Shown in pieces: positions 18,962 to 29,187 of a stretch of DNA of 64,000 nt. Under the pieces are notes generated by a model that saw nothing but the letters and a program-made list of their open reading frames with translations, was not told where the DNA came from and ran no database searches. The stretch spans positions 1 through 64,000 of the forward strand of contig NW_026250680.1 of assembly GCF_024244095.1 (NCBI RefSeq). The letters run 5' to 3'. This DNA is from Nematocida homosporus (lineage: Eukaryota; Microsporidia). The position numbers were made by a program, and so were the translations under genes. Position 1 is the stretch's first letter. Every line of letters begins with the position of its first letter.

Positions 18962-21900
18962 ATGACTGCTAGTGAACGAGAAAATCTGATATTACGTAAG
19001 ATACTAGAAGTGCGGAAAATTGGCCGGGGAAAGACTCCTCATGAAATATTGCATGAAGAAGCAAATGGACGACTTAGAGGACTTGATATCTCTTATAATC
19101 AACAGATTTCGTTAGATACAAAGCTAGAATACTTAATGACGAAAGCACAAGCTGAAGAACTAGAAGTAGTTGGAGCTGTGATTGAAGAAGCAGTAGCTAG
19201 AGAACTAGTAGGCGTAGAAAAAGCTTTAGATCTACTGATTGGTGCAATTCATTCGCAAAGGAGTGCTGAAGATTTAGGACTTATCTTTCAAAGTATTAAG
19301 CGAGTCTTAGCTAAGGACTGGATGGTTGGGATTGAGTTGGTGCTGGCGAGAGTTGATCTGGCGGGAGGACAGGGTAGGGCCTGGGGAGTAGTTCTTTCTG
19401 AAGTAGCTAAGATAGTAGAAGAGCCTAGTTTGACTTTGCAGAAGGTTTTGATGGACTTGCCTGAAGGCCCTAAAGTAAGTGCTTTGGCCAATCTAGTCTT
19501 AGATAGAAACAAAAATTTTGATTTCCAAATTGGGAAAAATTCGGTTGTTTTTCAGAATATCAGTACATCTGAGGCCGAGAAAATGATAGCTGAATTAGTG
19601 CTTGGTAAAGTATCTGAATCGGTCTTACAAGTAGTTCTTCGATTTTTAATGGATACGGCCCAGAATCTTATCTTAGGGGGACTAAGTGGGTATTTTACTA
19701 GGGAGACTTTAGAACAGTACATAGGACGGTTGAGTATTCCGGAGATTGGCGTGGCTTTAATAAGGATTTGGCGACGGAATAATGATTTATCTGGTTTTGG
19801 TCTTTTATCCGCTCAGGATCTTATTGCTTTGGGAGTTTGGTTACTCTCATCTGGAGAAGGTAAAGATCTCCAGACTGTCTATTTTGAATATTTACATGAT
19901 CGCATAGTAAGTTTGTTAAGTGTTGATAAGTGGTTGGTAAGTAAGATATGTTTGTCAAGTGATTTGCTAGTCTCTTGTCTCTCTACTAAGACTGAGGATC
20001 CTCAGGAACTTAAAACTAACCTATTACAAGACCTATCGACTTATGCTCTTATTCCGGACAGTTCCCAGCCTCTTCTTCAGATCTATACTCGTCTAATTAG
20101 ACCGACTATTCCTTGTTCGAATACTCGTGCTTGGTTGGACTCTATTATAGCCCGAATGGCCGAAATCTACCCAGAACCCTTAGATTTAGCCGATTACTTA
20201 GATAATATCACAGAAGAGTTGGCTGGTACACCCGTTCTAGTGCATATTCTCGAGCAGATCTACCAAATGACTCGGCATTCAGTTGTCCAGGCAGCTTTAA
20301 CTCATACCCGGCTTCCACTTGTAGCTGCACAAGCTAAAGCCCGCCAACTGGCCTTAAATGACTTAGCTACGGCCTTACAAACCACTATTGACTCTACTGC
20401 TGAAAAAACAACAATAATCACAGATAGTATCAAAGTAGGCACTAAGTACTTGGTTGCAGAACTTAACCGTATGCCACCTGCCTCTCTAGCTAAACTCCTA
20501 GAAACTCCATCTCTAGCTGCTCTTCTTTGGCCGCTTCTTTACCCTAACTATAAGCACTACGAAACCAATCTGTTATGCGCTCTAACTAGAACTACACATT
20601 TATCCAACAATTTACCCCATGGTCTAGCTAAGTACCGCCCTGAGTCTATTCTCCTGCCAACTTCTGAAGTTCATTTATTTCTGGTCTTCTTCTTACTAGA
20701 TACTCAGCATCCTTTACAGTACTTGCAAATTCTAGATCGTACTCAGTTCCTAACTGTACCTGATCCAGTTGGTCTTACTCAGTGGCGAGTTAGTCAGTCA
20801 GCAACCACTATACAGTACTTCTACCAGGACATTCCTCAAGATCTTACTTTAGATAGTGAAAAGCAAGCCTTACTTCTTTCTCGAGTTGATGCCCAGGGAT
20901 ACATTAGTTTGTCTCTTCTTCAAGACTTACTTCATGCCCAGGCCATTGCTTGTTTGGCCAAGAACTCATTGAAAGACATTGCAGTGCATGCTCTGACCGG
21001 CCGTTACATTGACCCCAAGAAAGAAGGACCGGCTGGTCTTCTCCATCTAGCCAAAACACCTTATATCCGGCACATTCTGATCAAGTACATGGAAGGCCGG
21101 CCAGAGTACAAAGTCTTTGCTACTGTTCTTCCTGAACTACAAAGTACTCTTCCGGCTCCCCATCAAAAAGAACCTAAGCTTTGGCCCCGATCAGTACCAC
21201 GAGTAGTAACTGCCCAAGCTACAGAGACTGAGCATAAAGAAGATCTCCGACGAACCGGACGTCTTATTGCCCACCGAGCAGTTGCCTCGGGAAACATTGA
21301 GGAAGAAGAAGTGACTCTTGATAAATACCCTCTAGATGACCTTCAGCGCATAGCCAAGTACTTCTTCATTGAAATCAATCGGTTTTGGAAGTCTGATAAG
21401 GAAGTGATTTCTAAACATTTTGAAAGTGTTCTAGATAGTTTTACTCTCTTTTTATCTCTTAAAGAGGCTATCTTTGCCGAAACAGTTCTTTTTGCCTATC
21501 TCAACTGTCATCCAGAGCCATCTCCCAGTGCTATTCTGGTCCTTAAAGCCGTCTTTATCCAGAAGTTCTGCCAGGCTAATGAGAGTAGTCTTACTAGAAT
21601 TATCCAATCATTCGACCAACTTAATCACTTGCCCCATCTTGTTCCTTCACTAGCCGAAGCTCTGGACTCTATTCCCACTACTTATTTGGAATCTTTCTTA
21701 TCTCTAGAAGAGAGTACACTTCTCTTCTTAGCCACTTTAAAGCACTTAGTGGGTAAACGGACTTATCCTGAACATTCACTTGCTATTGCTCGGTCGTTAA
21801 GTTTATTAGAATCACGTAATGATGATACAGTACGCAGTGCTTTAACTTTGCTCAAAGAAGAGTACTTGGCCGCTCCAGAAGCTGATGTATCACAAACTAT

Positions 21901-22555
21901 TCTGGCTGCAGCCTTCCGCGCCCTCTTTTTGCGAACCAAACTTGATGCCGCCGGAGAAGTAGCTCTAGCCATTATTCAGCACGCCATCTTTACTAATGGG
22001 TACTCCCTTACGCACCAGCAAGTAGATGACCTTACCTGCACGATCAAGTACGATCTCTACCATTACCAGCACTTACTTCTTCATTTCATTGCCGACTTAC
22101 CGGCCGAGGAACTCATGGAGATAATCAACAAAATCAACACACCCGAAGCTCGATCGGCCCGACCAGCAATCAAAAAGGCCATCAGTCTTTTCCAGCCCGC
22201 GCCACGTGAAGGCATTCGTATTCTATCTCGCTTACTTGCCCAAGCCCGTACGGGATCTATTCGAGATCGACTTTTTGTGTTGGATATTATTGCTGATAAC
22301 ATGGCCAAGTTCGTGCAAGGCGCATGGTTCACTCTCTTCTTACAAGTATCCGAGCTAATTGCTAATGAAGAGTCTCTTGATATAACAACCAAACTTATCT
22401 CTCTACTTCGTACGATCTATAACGCCACTCCTAACAAAGTCCAAATCAAAAACCTGTACCGGGAGTGGAAGCAAAAGTCTAAACTGCAAGAACTTGTGGC
22501 CAAAATGTCACCCGTCTTTTCAAAACAAAGACTAGAAGAGTCTGAAAACCACTAA
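18962..22555 (+). CDS. Large helical (HEAT/ARM-like) protein, unidentified
   Basis: 1197 residues from the ATG at 18962; the frame opens at a TTG at 18947. I do not recognise the family. The protein is leucine-rich and almost entirely predicted helical, with no signal peptide, membrane segment or cysteine motif. The pattern of amphipathic helices resembles HEAT/ARM solenoids of scaffold proteins. Residues about 745-785 form a charged linker rich in Thr, Glu and Arg. Codon use switches from AAG/GTT-rich to CTT/CTC-rich toward the 3' end, but the frame is intact. Candidates worth testing are CCR4-NOT scaffold NOT1, large nucleoporins and ribosome-assembly HEAT proteins; I saw no diagnostic motif of any. 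It lies between polymerase epsilon B-like and Sec7 genes on the same strand. Confidence 0.75.
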   Translation: MTASERENLILRKILEVRKIGRGKTPHEILHEEANGRLRGLDISYNQQISLDTKLEYLMTKAQAEELEVVGAVIEEAVARELVGVEKALDLLIGAIHSQRSAEDLGLIFQSIKRVLAKDWMVGIELVLARVDLAGGQGRAWGVVLSEVAKIVEEPSLTLQKVLMDLPEGPKVSALANLVLDRNKNFDFQIGKNSVVFQNISTSEAEKMIAELVLGKVSESVLQVVLRFLMDTAQNLILGGLSGYFTRETLEQYIGRLSIPEIGVALIRIWRRNNDLSGFGLLSAQDLIALGVWLLSSGEGKDLQTVYFEYLHDRIVSLLSVDKWLVSKICLSSDLLVSCLSTKTEDPQELKTNLLQDLSTYALIPDSSQPLLQIYTRLIRPTIPCSNTRAWLDSIIARMAEIYPEPLDLADYLDNITEELAGTPVLVHILEQIYQMTRHSVVQAALTHTRLPLVAAQAKARQLALNDLATALQTTIDSTAEKTTIITDSIKVGTKYLVAELNRMPPASLAKLLETPSLAALLWPLLYPNYKHYETNLLCALTRTTHLSNNLPHGLAKYRPESILLPTSEVHLFLVFFLLDTQHPLQYLQILDRTQFLTVPDPVGLTQWRVSQSATTIQYFYQDIPQDLTLDSEKQALLLSRVDAQGYISLSLLQDLLHAQAIACLAKNSLKDIAVHALTGRYIDPKKEGPAGLLHLAKTPYIRHILIKYMEGRPEYKVFATVLPELQSTLPAPHQKEPKLWPRSVPRVVTAQATETEHKEDLRRTGRLIAHRAVASGNIEEEEVTLDKYPLDDLQRIAKYFFIEINRFWKSDKEVISKHFESVLDSFTLFLSLKEAIFAETVLFAYLNCHPEPSPSAILVLKAVFIQKFCQANESSLTRIIQSFDQLNHLPHLVPSLAEALDSIPTTYLESFLSLEESTLLFLATLKHLVGKRTYPEHSLAIARSLSLLESRNDDTVRSALTLLKEEYLAAPEADVSQTILAAAFRALFLRTKLDAAGEVALAIIQHAIFTNGYSLTHQQVDDLTCTIKYDLYHYQHLLLHFIADLPAEELMEIINKINTPEARSARPAIKKAISLFQPAPREGIRILSRLLAQARTGSIRDRLFVLDIIADNMAKFVQGAWFTLFLQVSELIANEESLDITTKLISLLRTIYNATPNKVQIKNLYREWKQKSKLQELVAKMSPVFSKQRLEESENH

Positions 22556-22875
22556 CCTCCCACTAACACACCACTAAAATAATAGACATACCACTACCAA
22601 CCCACGACCACCAAACCAATAAACACACAAACGTTTAATATTAAGTGACGTCATAATTGTCCGCATACTAACTCAATCCAACCACATATTAATATCAACT
22701 TACTTAACTCAATATCAATTTACTTAACCCAATATCAACTTACTTAACCCAACACAATACTAACACAATACTAACACAATACTAACACAATATCAACTCA
22801 ATACCAACACAATATCAACACCAACACAACACAACTAACCCAATTTAACCCAAATTTTCTTCATTAGCACATACT
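22556..22875. other. A/C-rich intergenic tract with tandem ACACAATACTA units
   Basis: The + strand carries repeated CCCAATATCAACTTACTTAA (22690-22760) and ACACAATACTA units (22753-22800) just before the Sec7 gene. TGACGTCA lies at 22646-22653. No gene seen. Confidence 0.55.
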
Positions 22876-25725
22876 ATGTTAGTAACTAGAGAAGATGCGA
22901 TTGCTCGAGCAGCCGTAAGATTGGGAAAACTAGTTGAGTATGGTGGAAAGGAAACAAAAGACATTATAGAGCGGTTTAATGCGGTGGCTTTACGAGAAAT
23001 GAACATTTCGGCTGAAGCACTTATGAATGCACTTGGCCAACTTTTCAAATGCGACTCGATGCAAGCCACTGAGAAGTTCTTAGTTCTAGATGTCTTCTAT
23101 GATTTACTAGTGGATTTAGTAAGCCGGCGTGAAGAGATAGATTTGGGCGAAATTCCAGCTAGTCTTATGAAGATGAAGTTCATGAAGAATGAAAAGCATA
23201 TTGAAAGAGCGATTATTGTTTATCTTAATGTGATTGTGCTTCTTTTACAAGTCAAAAACACTCAAGAGCACCGGATCAATATTTTCAAAGTGTTCTGTAC
23301 TCTATTCATGACCAAGTCTTTCATTACTAGTACGCGTTGTGGTTACTTGATTCCCCATATGTTTAAGGAGTTCTTGAAAGGTCATCCGGAATTTATTGAT
23401 AATCTACTGGATAATGAAGATAAGTTGGTTCTTTGTCCGCCCTTACTAGAAGCCGTTCTTTCTTCGCATAGCCAGATGAACAGTCGGTTATCACGTGTGA
23501 TAGTGGTGGATTTCATTAGGCGTAAAACTAACTCAACTGTTCTCTCCTCAGTTGGTAAGGGGTTCTTAGACCCCTTCTACTACCAAGTCTACATGGAAAG
23601 AGAAACTGCGCCAGTGGAAACTCTAACACCTATTCTAAGCCAGAAGAAGTTCTTGGAGTACTTAGTTCTTGATACGTCCTTGCGGCTCACGGGCAAGAAT
23701 ATCTTAGATCGTACGATTGAAAAGATTCTTATGTCAGGGCCAATCCATCTAGTTCGAATGATTCGAAGCAGTGACGAACCAGAAGGTTGTGCTTATTGTC
23801 CTGTTGCCAATGACTTAATGAAGCACACGCAGACTAAAACTGAGTTGGAAGGACTTTTGGCCGAGTTCAACAAATCGGGCGCACTAGAACCGATCGTGAC
23901 TTATCTCAAGTCGATTGGCTTTACTGAACCCGAGTTAGCAGCGGCCAGATACTTACGTGCCCATCCCGATACGAATTTATACATGCTAGGAAAGTATATT
24001 GGCAAGGAAAACCACCAGAACTTCCTTGCGGCCTTCTGCCAAAGCTTCTCTTTCATTGAGCATAGTATTCTATCGGCCCTTCGTGTCTTTCTGTTATGTT
24101 TCAACCTACCGGGCGAGGGACAACAAATCGAACGCATTATCTATGCTTTCTGCACACGCTATGCCGAGGAGAAGAAGCAGCACTTTGATACGATTCTTTC
24201 AGTAGCCATGTCAATCATCATTTTAAACACTAGCATCCATAATGTGAATATGGTTAAGAAGATTACCTTGGAAGAGTTTACCTCTATTGTTCGTGGTGAC
24301 TGTCCTAATGTAGAAACTGATTATTTAGAGAGCATATATGAGCAGATCAAAAACCAAAAGCTGCAGGTTCCTCAGTCTAATGCTGCTTCCGTGGAGAACA
24401 TTGATAGTATTGCTGCCCAGTCCGAGGCAGATGAAATGTTGCATAAAGAACGTCTGCCTAGACAGCCTGGAAAGTACTGTAGTCGTTGTAGCCAAATTGT
24501 TCATCTCTACATTCTTGAGCGCTATCAAATCAAAAATTATCTTATTGAAAACAGTTCGAACGCTGAAATCAGGGAGTTTATTGCTTTATGTATGCGTATC
24601 AATGCTCGGGCTATTGCTTTTAGTGTGATCCAAGACTCTCCCGATCTTAACTTTGTGCTGAGGTTGGTTTATGACTATCGCCACGAAATTCTTCATCTCT
24701 GGAAGTGTTTTGTCTCAACTCTATCGGCTCTCTGTGCAGCTAAAGAAGAATCACCTAATGGATCTCGTTTCTTCCGCACTATCTTTGCTTTTGGCAAGGA
24801 GACCAAAAAGGACAAGAAAACGATCTTTTCCGATAGTGAGTTAGATGAAATTTTATCAGTAACCAGTACGTTTTCAGATAGTTCGCTTACGGAAGTGGCT
24901 ATGGATTTGCTTGCGGAGTTGGAAAAGTCTAAGTCCAAAGCTCTTGCCCAAGTGGCTTATCTCCTTGTCTACAAGAACCTTCAGCGCATTCATTTACTTA
25001 CACCACTACTGGAGATATCTATCTCGTCCGCTCTATTCTTGCCTAAAGAGTTCGTGGCCATCTGCAGTGCTGCTCCTTTACTTGAGATGGTTGAGCTGCT
25101 ATCAGATATTTCTTACAAAACCTCTAAACACACTTCTTCTGTTGTTCTGGCCGTTCTCCAGCACATCACCAACCGGTTTATCGAGCATCCTCCAACTGCC
25201 ATCGAGATGGCAAAGACCGAAAAGTGGCTTATCACTCTAATCAGTTCGGAAGCTTTCAAACACCGCGAACAAGAAATACTCCAAAATATCTGGGATGCTA
25301 TCGAGCAGCTAGCTCTACAGATAGACAGTTCGGGCCATGATTCCTTCGAAGTGTTTATTAAGCTCAAAGACATACTGAAAGAGAAGAATAAGCTTGTGAT
25401 CATCACCAATACTCAAATGTACTACAAGAGCATCAACCGAGTACTTCTATGCTTAGATCTCGTGCAGAACGCCAAAAACAAAGAGACTGAAGCTCTACTA
25501 CTCCAAGTCTTTTCCGATCTGCTGGAAAAAGATCTTGAAGGCATTGCTAGTATCCTTGAAAGTTGTGAAAACGTTCTGGAAAAGACACCCATCCACGAAC
25601 CGCTTGGAAGACTTCTCTATGAGAAGATCAAAACTGATGATGGACAAAGCACCAAGTACCTCCAAAAACTCTTCTCTAAACTCAACATCAAGGCAACTGA
25701 TACCGAAGAAGTGATCGACCTTTAA
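22876..25725 (+). CDS. Sec7-domain guanine-nucleotide exchange factor for Arf
   Basis: 949 residues. The Sec7 domain spans about 320-510: ARYLRAHPDTNLYMLGKYIG, then FLLCFNLPGEGQQIERI carrying the catalytic glutamate finger (about E414), then the SIIILNTSIHN motif and EEFTSIVRG. Upstream are DCB/HUS-like helical regions (about 1-300); downstream are HDS-like helices. It should load GTP on Arf at the Golgi and drive vesicle budding. Both large classes (Sec7/BIG and Gea/GBF) have this layout; at 949 residues it is about half the yeast size, so I do not assign one. Short Cys motifs (CSRCSQ near 535) occur after the domain. ATG at 22876. The predicted MON2 and ARL2 in this window belong to the same GTPase circuit. 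Confidence 0.93.
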   Translation: MLVTREDAIARAAVRLGKLVEYGGKETKDIIERFNAVALREMNISAEALMNALGQLFKCDSMQATEKFLVLDVFYDLLVDLVSRREEIDLGEIPASLMKMKFMKNEKHIERAIIVYLNVIVLLLQVKNTQEHRINIFKVFCTLFMTKSFITSTRCGYLIPHMFKEFLKGHPEFIDNLLDNEDKLVLCPPLLEAVLSSHSQMNSRLSRVIVVDFIRRKTNSTVLSSVGKGFLDPFYYQVYMERETAPVETLTPILSQKKFLEYLVLDTSLRLTGKNILDRTIEKILMSGPIHLVRMIRSSDEPEGCAYCPVANDLMKHTQTKTELEGLLAEFNKSGALEPIVTYLKSIGFTEPELAAARYLRAHPDTNLYMLGKYIGKENHQNFLAAFCQSFSFIEHSILSALRVFLLCFNLPGEGQQIERIIYAFCTRYAEEKKQHFDTILSVAMSIIILNTSIHNVNMVKKITLEEFTSIVRGDCPNVETDYLESIYEQIKNQKLQVPQSNAASVENIDSIAAQSEADEMLHKERLPRQPGKYCSRCSQIVHLYILERYQIKNYLIENSSNAEIREFIALCMRINARAIAFSVIQDSPDLNFVLRLVYDYRHEILHLWKCFVSTLSALCAAKEESPNGSRFFRTIFAFGKETKKDKKTIFSDSELDEILSVTSTFSDSSLTEVAMDLLAELEKSKSKALAQVAYLLVYKNLQRIHLLTPLLEISISSALFLPKEFVAICSAAPLLEMVELLSDISYKTSKHTSSVVLAVLQHITNRFIEHPPTAIEMAKTEKWLITLISSEAFKHREQEILQNIWDAIEQLALQIDSSGHDSFEVFIKLKDILKEKNKLVIITNTQMYYKSINRVLLCLDLVQNAKNKETEALLLQVFSDLLEKDLEGIASILESCENVLEKTPIHEPLGRLLYEKIKTDDGQSTKYLQKLFSKLNIKATDTEEVIDL

Positions 25726-25966
25726 TCATTCAATAAATACGTTCGTTAAATACAACAAGCAGTAGTTGGTCATAATTTTGTTATCTCTATCTAAGCTAAG
25801 GAAACTCCATGTCGTATTTATTGGGCTTGGCTTTGTTCAAAGCTCAGCTAAGTTTAATTAAGGTCTTGTTGGTCAGATATGTGATTCACCAATGAATCTT
25901 GCTAATTTGGGTTGGGCTAAATTTCACTTCCTCTTTAGGCTCTGGCTAAGATTGTAACTGTTATCA

Positions 25967-27217
25967 TTAGTTGCGTAAGGTGTTTTTAACTATATCATTA
26001 CCCCGTGCCTTCCGTCCTTTCCTACCGGATCTCTTGCCGGACCTGGATACTTTTGTTGAGGACTTCTTTCTCCGGTGACTGTTTTGGGCTAGGGATCTGG
26101 AGTTTTGTGTATTTCCTTCTACTACCCCTTCTTCAGCTTTAGTTGATTCACCTTCGCCATTTGCTTGTGGAGCTTCCTGGTTTGTGTTACTTTCTGGCTT
26201 CTCTTCTTTAGCTTCTACCCCTTCTTCAGCTTTAGTTGATTCACCTTCGCCACTTGGTTGAGAAACTTCCTGGTTTGTGTTACTTTCTGGCTTCTCTTCT
26301 TTAGCTTCTACCCCTTCTTCAGCTTTAGTTGATTCACCTTCGCCACTTGGTTGAGAAACTTCCTGGTTTGTGTTACTTTCCGGCTTCTTCTCTGTAGTAG
26401 TGTTTGTATTGACCGGTTCTTGCATAAGTTGCTTTGGCCCAGTAGCTGGAACAGGAGCTTGTTGGCTTGGGTTGTTTACCAGCTTCTCAAATCCCGTATT
26501 CGTCGTGCCTGATAACATACGCTTGACTTCAGGTGACAGAGTACATGTCTTGCCAGCCATCGAAGTAGAGCCGGGTTCTTGCATGACTTGCTTTGGCCCT
26601 GTATATGGAACAAGAGCTTGTTGGCTTGGGTTGTTTACCAGCTTCTTAAGTCCCGTATTCGTCGTGTCTGATAACATACGCTTGACTTCAGATGACAGAG
26701 TACATGTCTTGCCAGCCATAGAAGTAGAGCCGGGTTCTTGCATAACTTGCTTTGGCCCTGTATATGGAACAAGAGCTTGTTGGGTTGAATTACTTTCTGG
26801 CTTCTTCTCTGTAGTAGTGTTCTTGTGTTTGTTCACAAGCATAGACGGCTCTTCCTTGCCATTTGGTTGAGGAGCTTGCCCTTTCGTTTCATCCCTTTCT
26901 TCTGACTCCACACCAAAGCTAGCCTTTGAGTGCACGATCCCAGAGACCGGCTCGCCATTAATACTGCTCTCTTCCATCATTTTACCGCTTTCACTAGCTT
27001 CCTCGAGAACTGTGCTGCTGTTTCCCCCAACACTGCGGGTTGTTGTACTTAGTGCTGTCTTATTACCATTCAGCCCAGCTGTAGCTGAACTCCTAAGACC
27101 ATTACCCGGCCATGATGGCATAGTCTGCAACAAATATACTGCACCGCCAATGAACAATGCTGATGCACCTATCACTAATATAAGAACTAGTATTTTGTTG
27201 TTTTTTCTTTCTTCCAT
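25967..27217 (-). CDS. Membrane-anchored repeat-rich protein, tandem paralogue 1
   Basis: 416 residues. A short charged head (MEERKNNK) is followed by one hydrophobic segment (about 9-32, ILVLILVIGASALFIGGAVY), giving a type II anchor or uncleaved signal. The rest is low complexity and rich in Glu, Lys, Asn, Ser, Thr and Gln. It contains two full and one partial copy of a 53-residue repeat (PSQQALVPYTGPKQVMQEPG...) and three copies of a 31-residue repeat (KPESNTNQEVSQPSGEGEST...). The C terminus is strongly basic (RRKKSSTKVSRSGKRSGRKG) and NLS-like. The gene at 28096 shares the head, anchor and about 45 bp of 5' flank, so the two arose by tandem duplication. Not recognised as a known polar tube or spore wall protein, though the composition is compatible with a secreted or surface protein. 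Confidence 0.78.
   Translation of the reverse strand: MEERKNNKILVLILVIGASALFIGGAVYLLQTMPSWPGNGLRSSATAGLNGNKTALSTTTRSVGGNSSTVLEEASESGKMMEESSINGEPVSGIVHSKASFGVESEERDETKGQAPQPNGKEEPSMLVNKHKNTTTEKKPESNSTQQALVPYTGPKQVMQEPGSTSMAGKTCTLSSEVKRMLSDTTNTGLKKLVNNPSQQALVPYTGPKQVMQEPGSTSMAGKTCTLSPEVKRMLSGTTNTGFEKLVNNPSQQAPVPATGPKQLMQEPVNTNTTTEKKPESNTNQEVSQPSGEGESTKAEEGVEAKEEKPESNTNQEVSQPSGEGESTKAEEGVEAKEEKPESNTNQEAPQANGEGESTKAEEGVVEGNTQNSRSLAQNSHRRKKSSTKVSRSGKRSGRKGRKARGNDIVKNTLRN
26124..26402 (-). repeat. 93-bp tandem repeat, three copies
   Basis: Three in-frame units start with ACCCCTTCTTCAGC at 26124, 26217 and 26310, exactly 93 bp apart; they encode a 31-residue Glu/Ser/Asn-rich repeat. Units 2 and 3 are almost identical, unit 1 slightly diverged. 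Confidence 0.93.
26411..26790 (-). repeat. 159-bp tandem repeat, two full and one partial copy
   Basis: Markers GCTTGTTGG at 26457, 26616 and 26775 are 159 bp apart. Units encode a 53-residue repeat with one cysteine (GKTCTLS) per full unit, so it adds paired cysteines to the otherwise Cys-free ectodomain. Confidence 0.92.
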
Positions 27218-28095
27218 AGATAAGAAGCTTGTTTTTGATTTTATAGTTATCTTTTAATTAATTTCGTCGCTCAACTTAGTCATTAATTATAATACTCCCT
27301 GTATAATATAATCTCCATGGTCTCAATTGGTCGTCCTTATAATATGCTTTCTTGCCTATATCTAATACACAATTATACCCGCCCCTGAATTTATTCGTCC
27401 AAGATATGATTTCACATGCAACATATTACTATCTTTGGATTTGTGTTTTAAAACAGCAAATAATCACAAGCAAGAGCTAGATAGATAAAGTTTATTTCAG
27501 TTCAGAAAACATGCGGTGTGTGAAATTGGGTTAGTGTCTATTACAGAAGGCTGTGCTTATTTCAATCGCCAAAAGTATCCTAGACAAGCTACATTGTCAA
27601 ATATTCCAAATACGCATGGCTCTATTTCAACCCTCATGCAGCACAGATATGAATAAAGAAGATCAGACGGTGTTAGAGGATCTTTTCTTATCTTTATACT
27701 ATACTGTAGTGTTGTCATACGACCACTATCACAATACTAATACGACCAATTTGGTCACTACTTACTATTCACTAGTTAGTACACACTACTTACTAACACT
27801 AACACTAACTTAGTATGACATTATACTCACACACCCGTATTTACTCAATAAATGGTACCCACATTTATCTCAAGGAATATCTTTAATAGAGTATGTATTA
27901 GTTAAGATGAACTTAGTATTAGGCACTACAGACACAACCTAGTATATCTATTGTCCCAACCCAAACCGCAAATTATCGCTATCTAAAGCTATGCCAGAAA
28001 TTAAATCGTTTATTGGATCAATGCAACTTCATAAACTTATGAGGCTCTTCATTTAATAGCAGATGAACCCATTAGTTCTTTGACTCCTTGGTAGA
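27218..28095. other. Intergenic region between tandem paralogues
   Basis: Next to 27217 lies a 45-bp flank shared with 28996-29045. The remainder is A/T-rich with a GGGTTAGTGTC motif at 27532 and a GAGTATGTATTAGTTAAGATG element at 27889. A frame at 27553-27813 starts at GTG and has no recognisable content, so it is not called. Confidence 0.5.
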
Positions 28096-28995
28096 TTAAG
28101 ACTTCTTGGTTTGGTTAGAGGCGTCTGCTGAGTTAGATGAGCTGCCTGGCCGGGTTGAATCACCAGCAGTTTGAACTTGTTCTGGTGCAATAGCTGGCTT
28201 CGCTGCTTGCTTTGAATTATCAGTAGGTGGAACTTGTTCTGGTGCAGTAGCTGGCTTCGCTGATTGTTTCGAATTATCGGTAGGTTGAACTTCTTCTGGT
28301 GCGTTAGATTGAACTTGTTCTGGTGCGGTTGGTGGGTTTGCTGATTGGGTTGAATCATCGGTAGGTTGAACTTGTTCTGGTGCAGTAGCTGGCTTCGCTG
28401 CTTGCTTTGAATTATCGGTAGGTGGAACTTGCTCTGGTGCGGTTGGTGGGTTTTCTAATTGGGTTGAATCATCGGTAGGTTGAACTTGTTCTGGTGCGGT
28501 TGGCTCAGTCTTGTCGCCTGCATTATTAACAGATGTGTTTGATTCATTAGTCGGACCGTTGGTTTTATCGGACTCTTCGCCACCATTAGACAGCTCAGAT
28601 GCGCCCGCCGCCTTTTTATAGCTACCCGGGGTTTCTTGTTTGGTCAAAGCTGGCTCTGTTCTATGCTGTGTCGATATTTTGCTGCCAGTTAAGATGACAT
28701 TTCCAGCAAGGCCTCCACTTGAGCTGCCATTAAAACTTCCGCCGCCATTAGAACCTCCATTGCCATTCGAGCCTCCATTGCCATTAGAAGCTCCACTGCC
28801 ATTAGAAGCTCCATTGCCATTAGAACTTCCACTACTATTAGAACTTCCACTACTATTCTGGCTATTTGAGAACAAACCGTTTGAAGATGCGTCCGTTTGC
28901 ATCCAATATACCGCAACACCTACACCAAAAGCTGTTACTGCCAGTAGTGAAATAACAACAATGAATGCTTTGTTGCTTTTGTTTCTTTCTTCCAT
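28096..28995 (-). CDS. Membrane-anchored repeat-rich protein, tandem paralogue 2
   Basis: 299 residues. Same build as the 25967 protein: head MEERNKSNK, one hydrophobic segment (about 10-32) and a repetitive outside part. Residues about 44-95 are a Gly/Ser/Asn-rich tract (SSGSSNGNGASNGSG). Residues about 165-285 are seven to eight copies of a 19-20-residue unit of type PTAPEQVQPTDDSTQSAN. No cysteine motif and no long basic tail, unlike its neighbour. The 5' flank (TTTCTTCCATAGATAAGAA around the start, then a run of T and A) is near-identical in both genes. Function unknown; a secreted or surface protein is the best description. Confidence 0.75.
   Translation of the reverse strand: MEERNKSNKAFIVVISLLAVTAFGVGVAVYWMQTDASSNGLFSNSQNSSGSSNSSGSSNGNGASNGSGASNGNGGSNGNGGSNGGGSFNGSSSGGLAGNVILTGSKISTQHRTEPALTKQETPGSYKKAAGASELSNGGEESDKTNGPTNESNTSVNNAGDKTEPTAPEQVQPTDDSTQLENPPTAPEQVPPTDNSKQAAKPATAPEQVQPTDDSTQSANPPTAPEQVQSNAPEEVQPTDNSKQSAKPATAPEQVPPTDNSKQAAKPAIAPEQVQTAGDSTRPGSSSNSADASNQTKKS
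28120..28510 (-). repeat. Degenerate 57-60-bp tandem repeat
   Basis: Repeated in-frame units containing GAACTTGTTCTGGTGC on the + strand (for example near 28170, 28227, 28314, 28368, 28425 and 28485) encode the APEQVQPTDDS repeat of paralogue 2. Confidence 0.88.
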
Positions 28996-29045
28996 AGATA
29001 AGAAACTAGTTTTTGTTTTATAGCTATCTTTTTAATTAACTTCAA
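28996..29045 (-). repeat. 5' flank shared with the paralogue at 27218-27260
   Basis: Both flanks read, on the + strand, CATAGATAAGAA followed by GTTTTTG, TTTTATAG and TATCTTTT-TTAATTAA with few changes. It probably holds the common promoter and 5' leader. Confidence 0.75.
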
Positions 29046-29187
29046 TTAATTGGATCCATATTGACATTACCATCAACTACCCCTAGGTGTCTTTGTATTT
29101 AATCTACTCCTAATACTATCCCCATCCAATTCCACTCCAACTCAATCCAACCCAATCCAAACTAATACTCTAAAGCTTTCTTTATTG

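Noticed and set aside
26370..26870. 166-residue + strand frame with repeated Cys
   Set aside because: Antisense of the 159-bp repeats of the 25967 gene; the sense protein has an ATG, anchor and conserved paralogue.
27553..27813. 86-residue + strand frame between the tandem repeat-protein genes
   Set aside because: Starts at GTG, ends in low-complexity Thr/Leu, no motif or flanking support.
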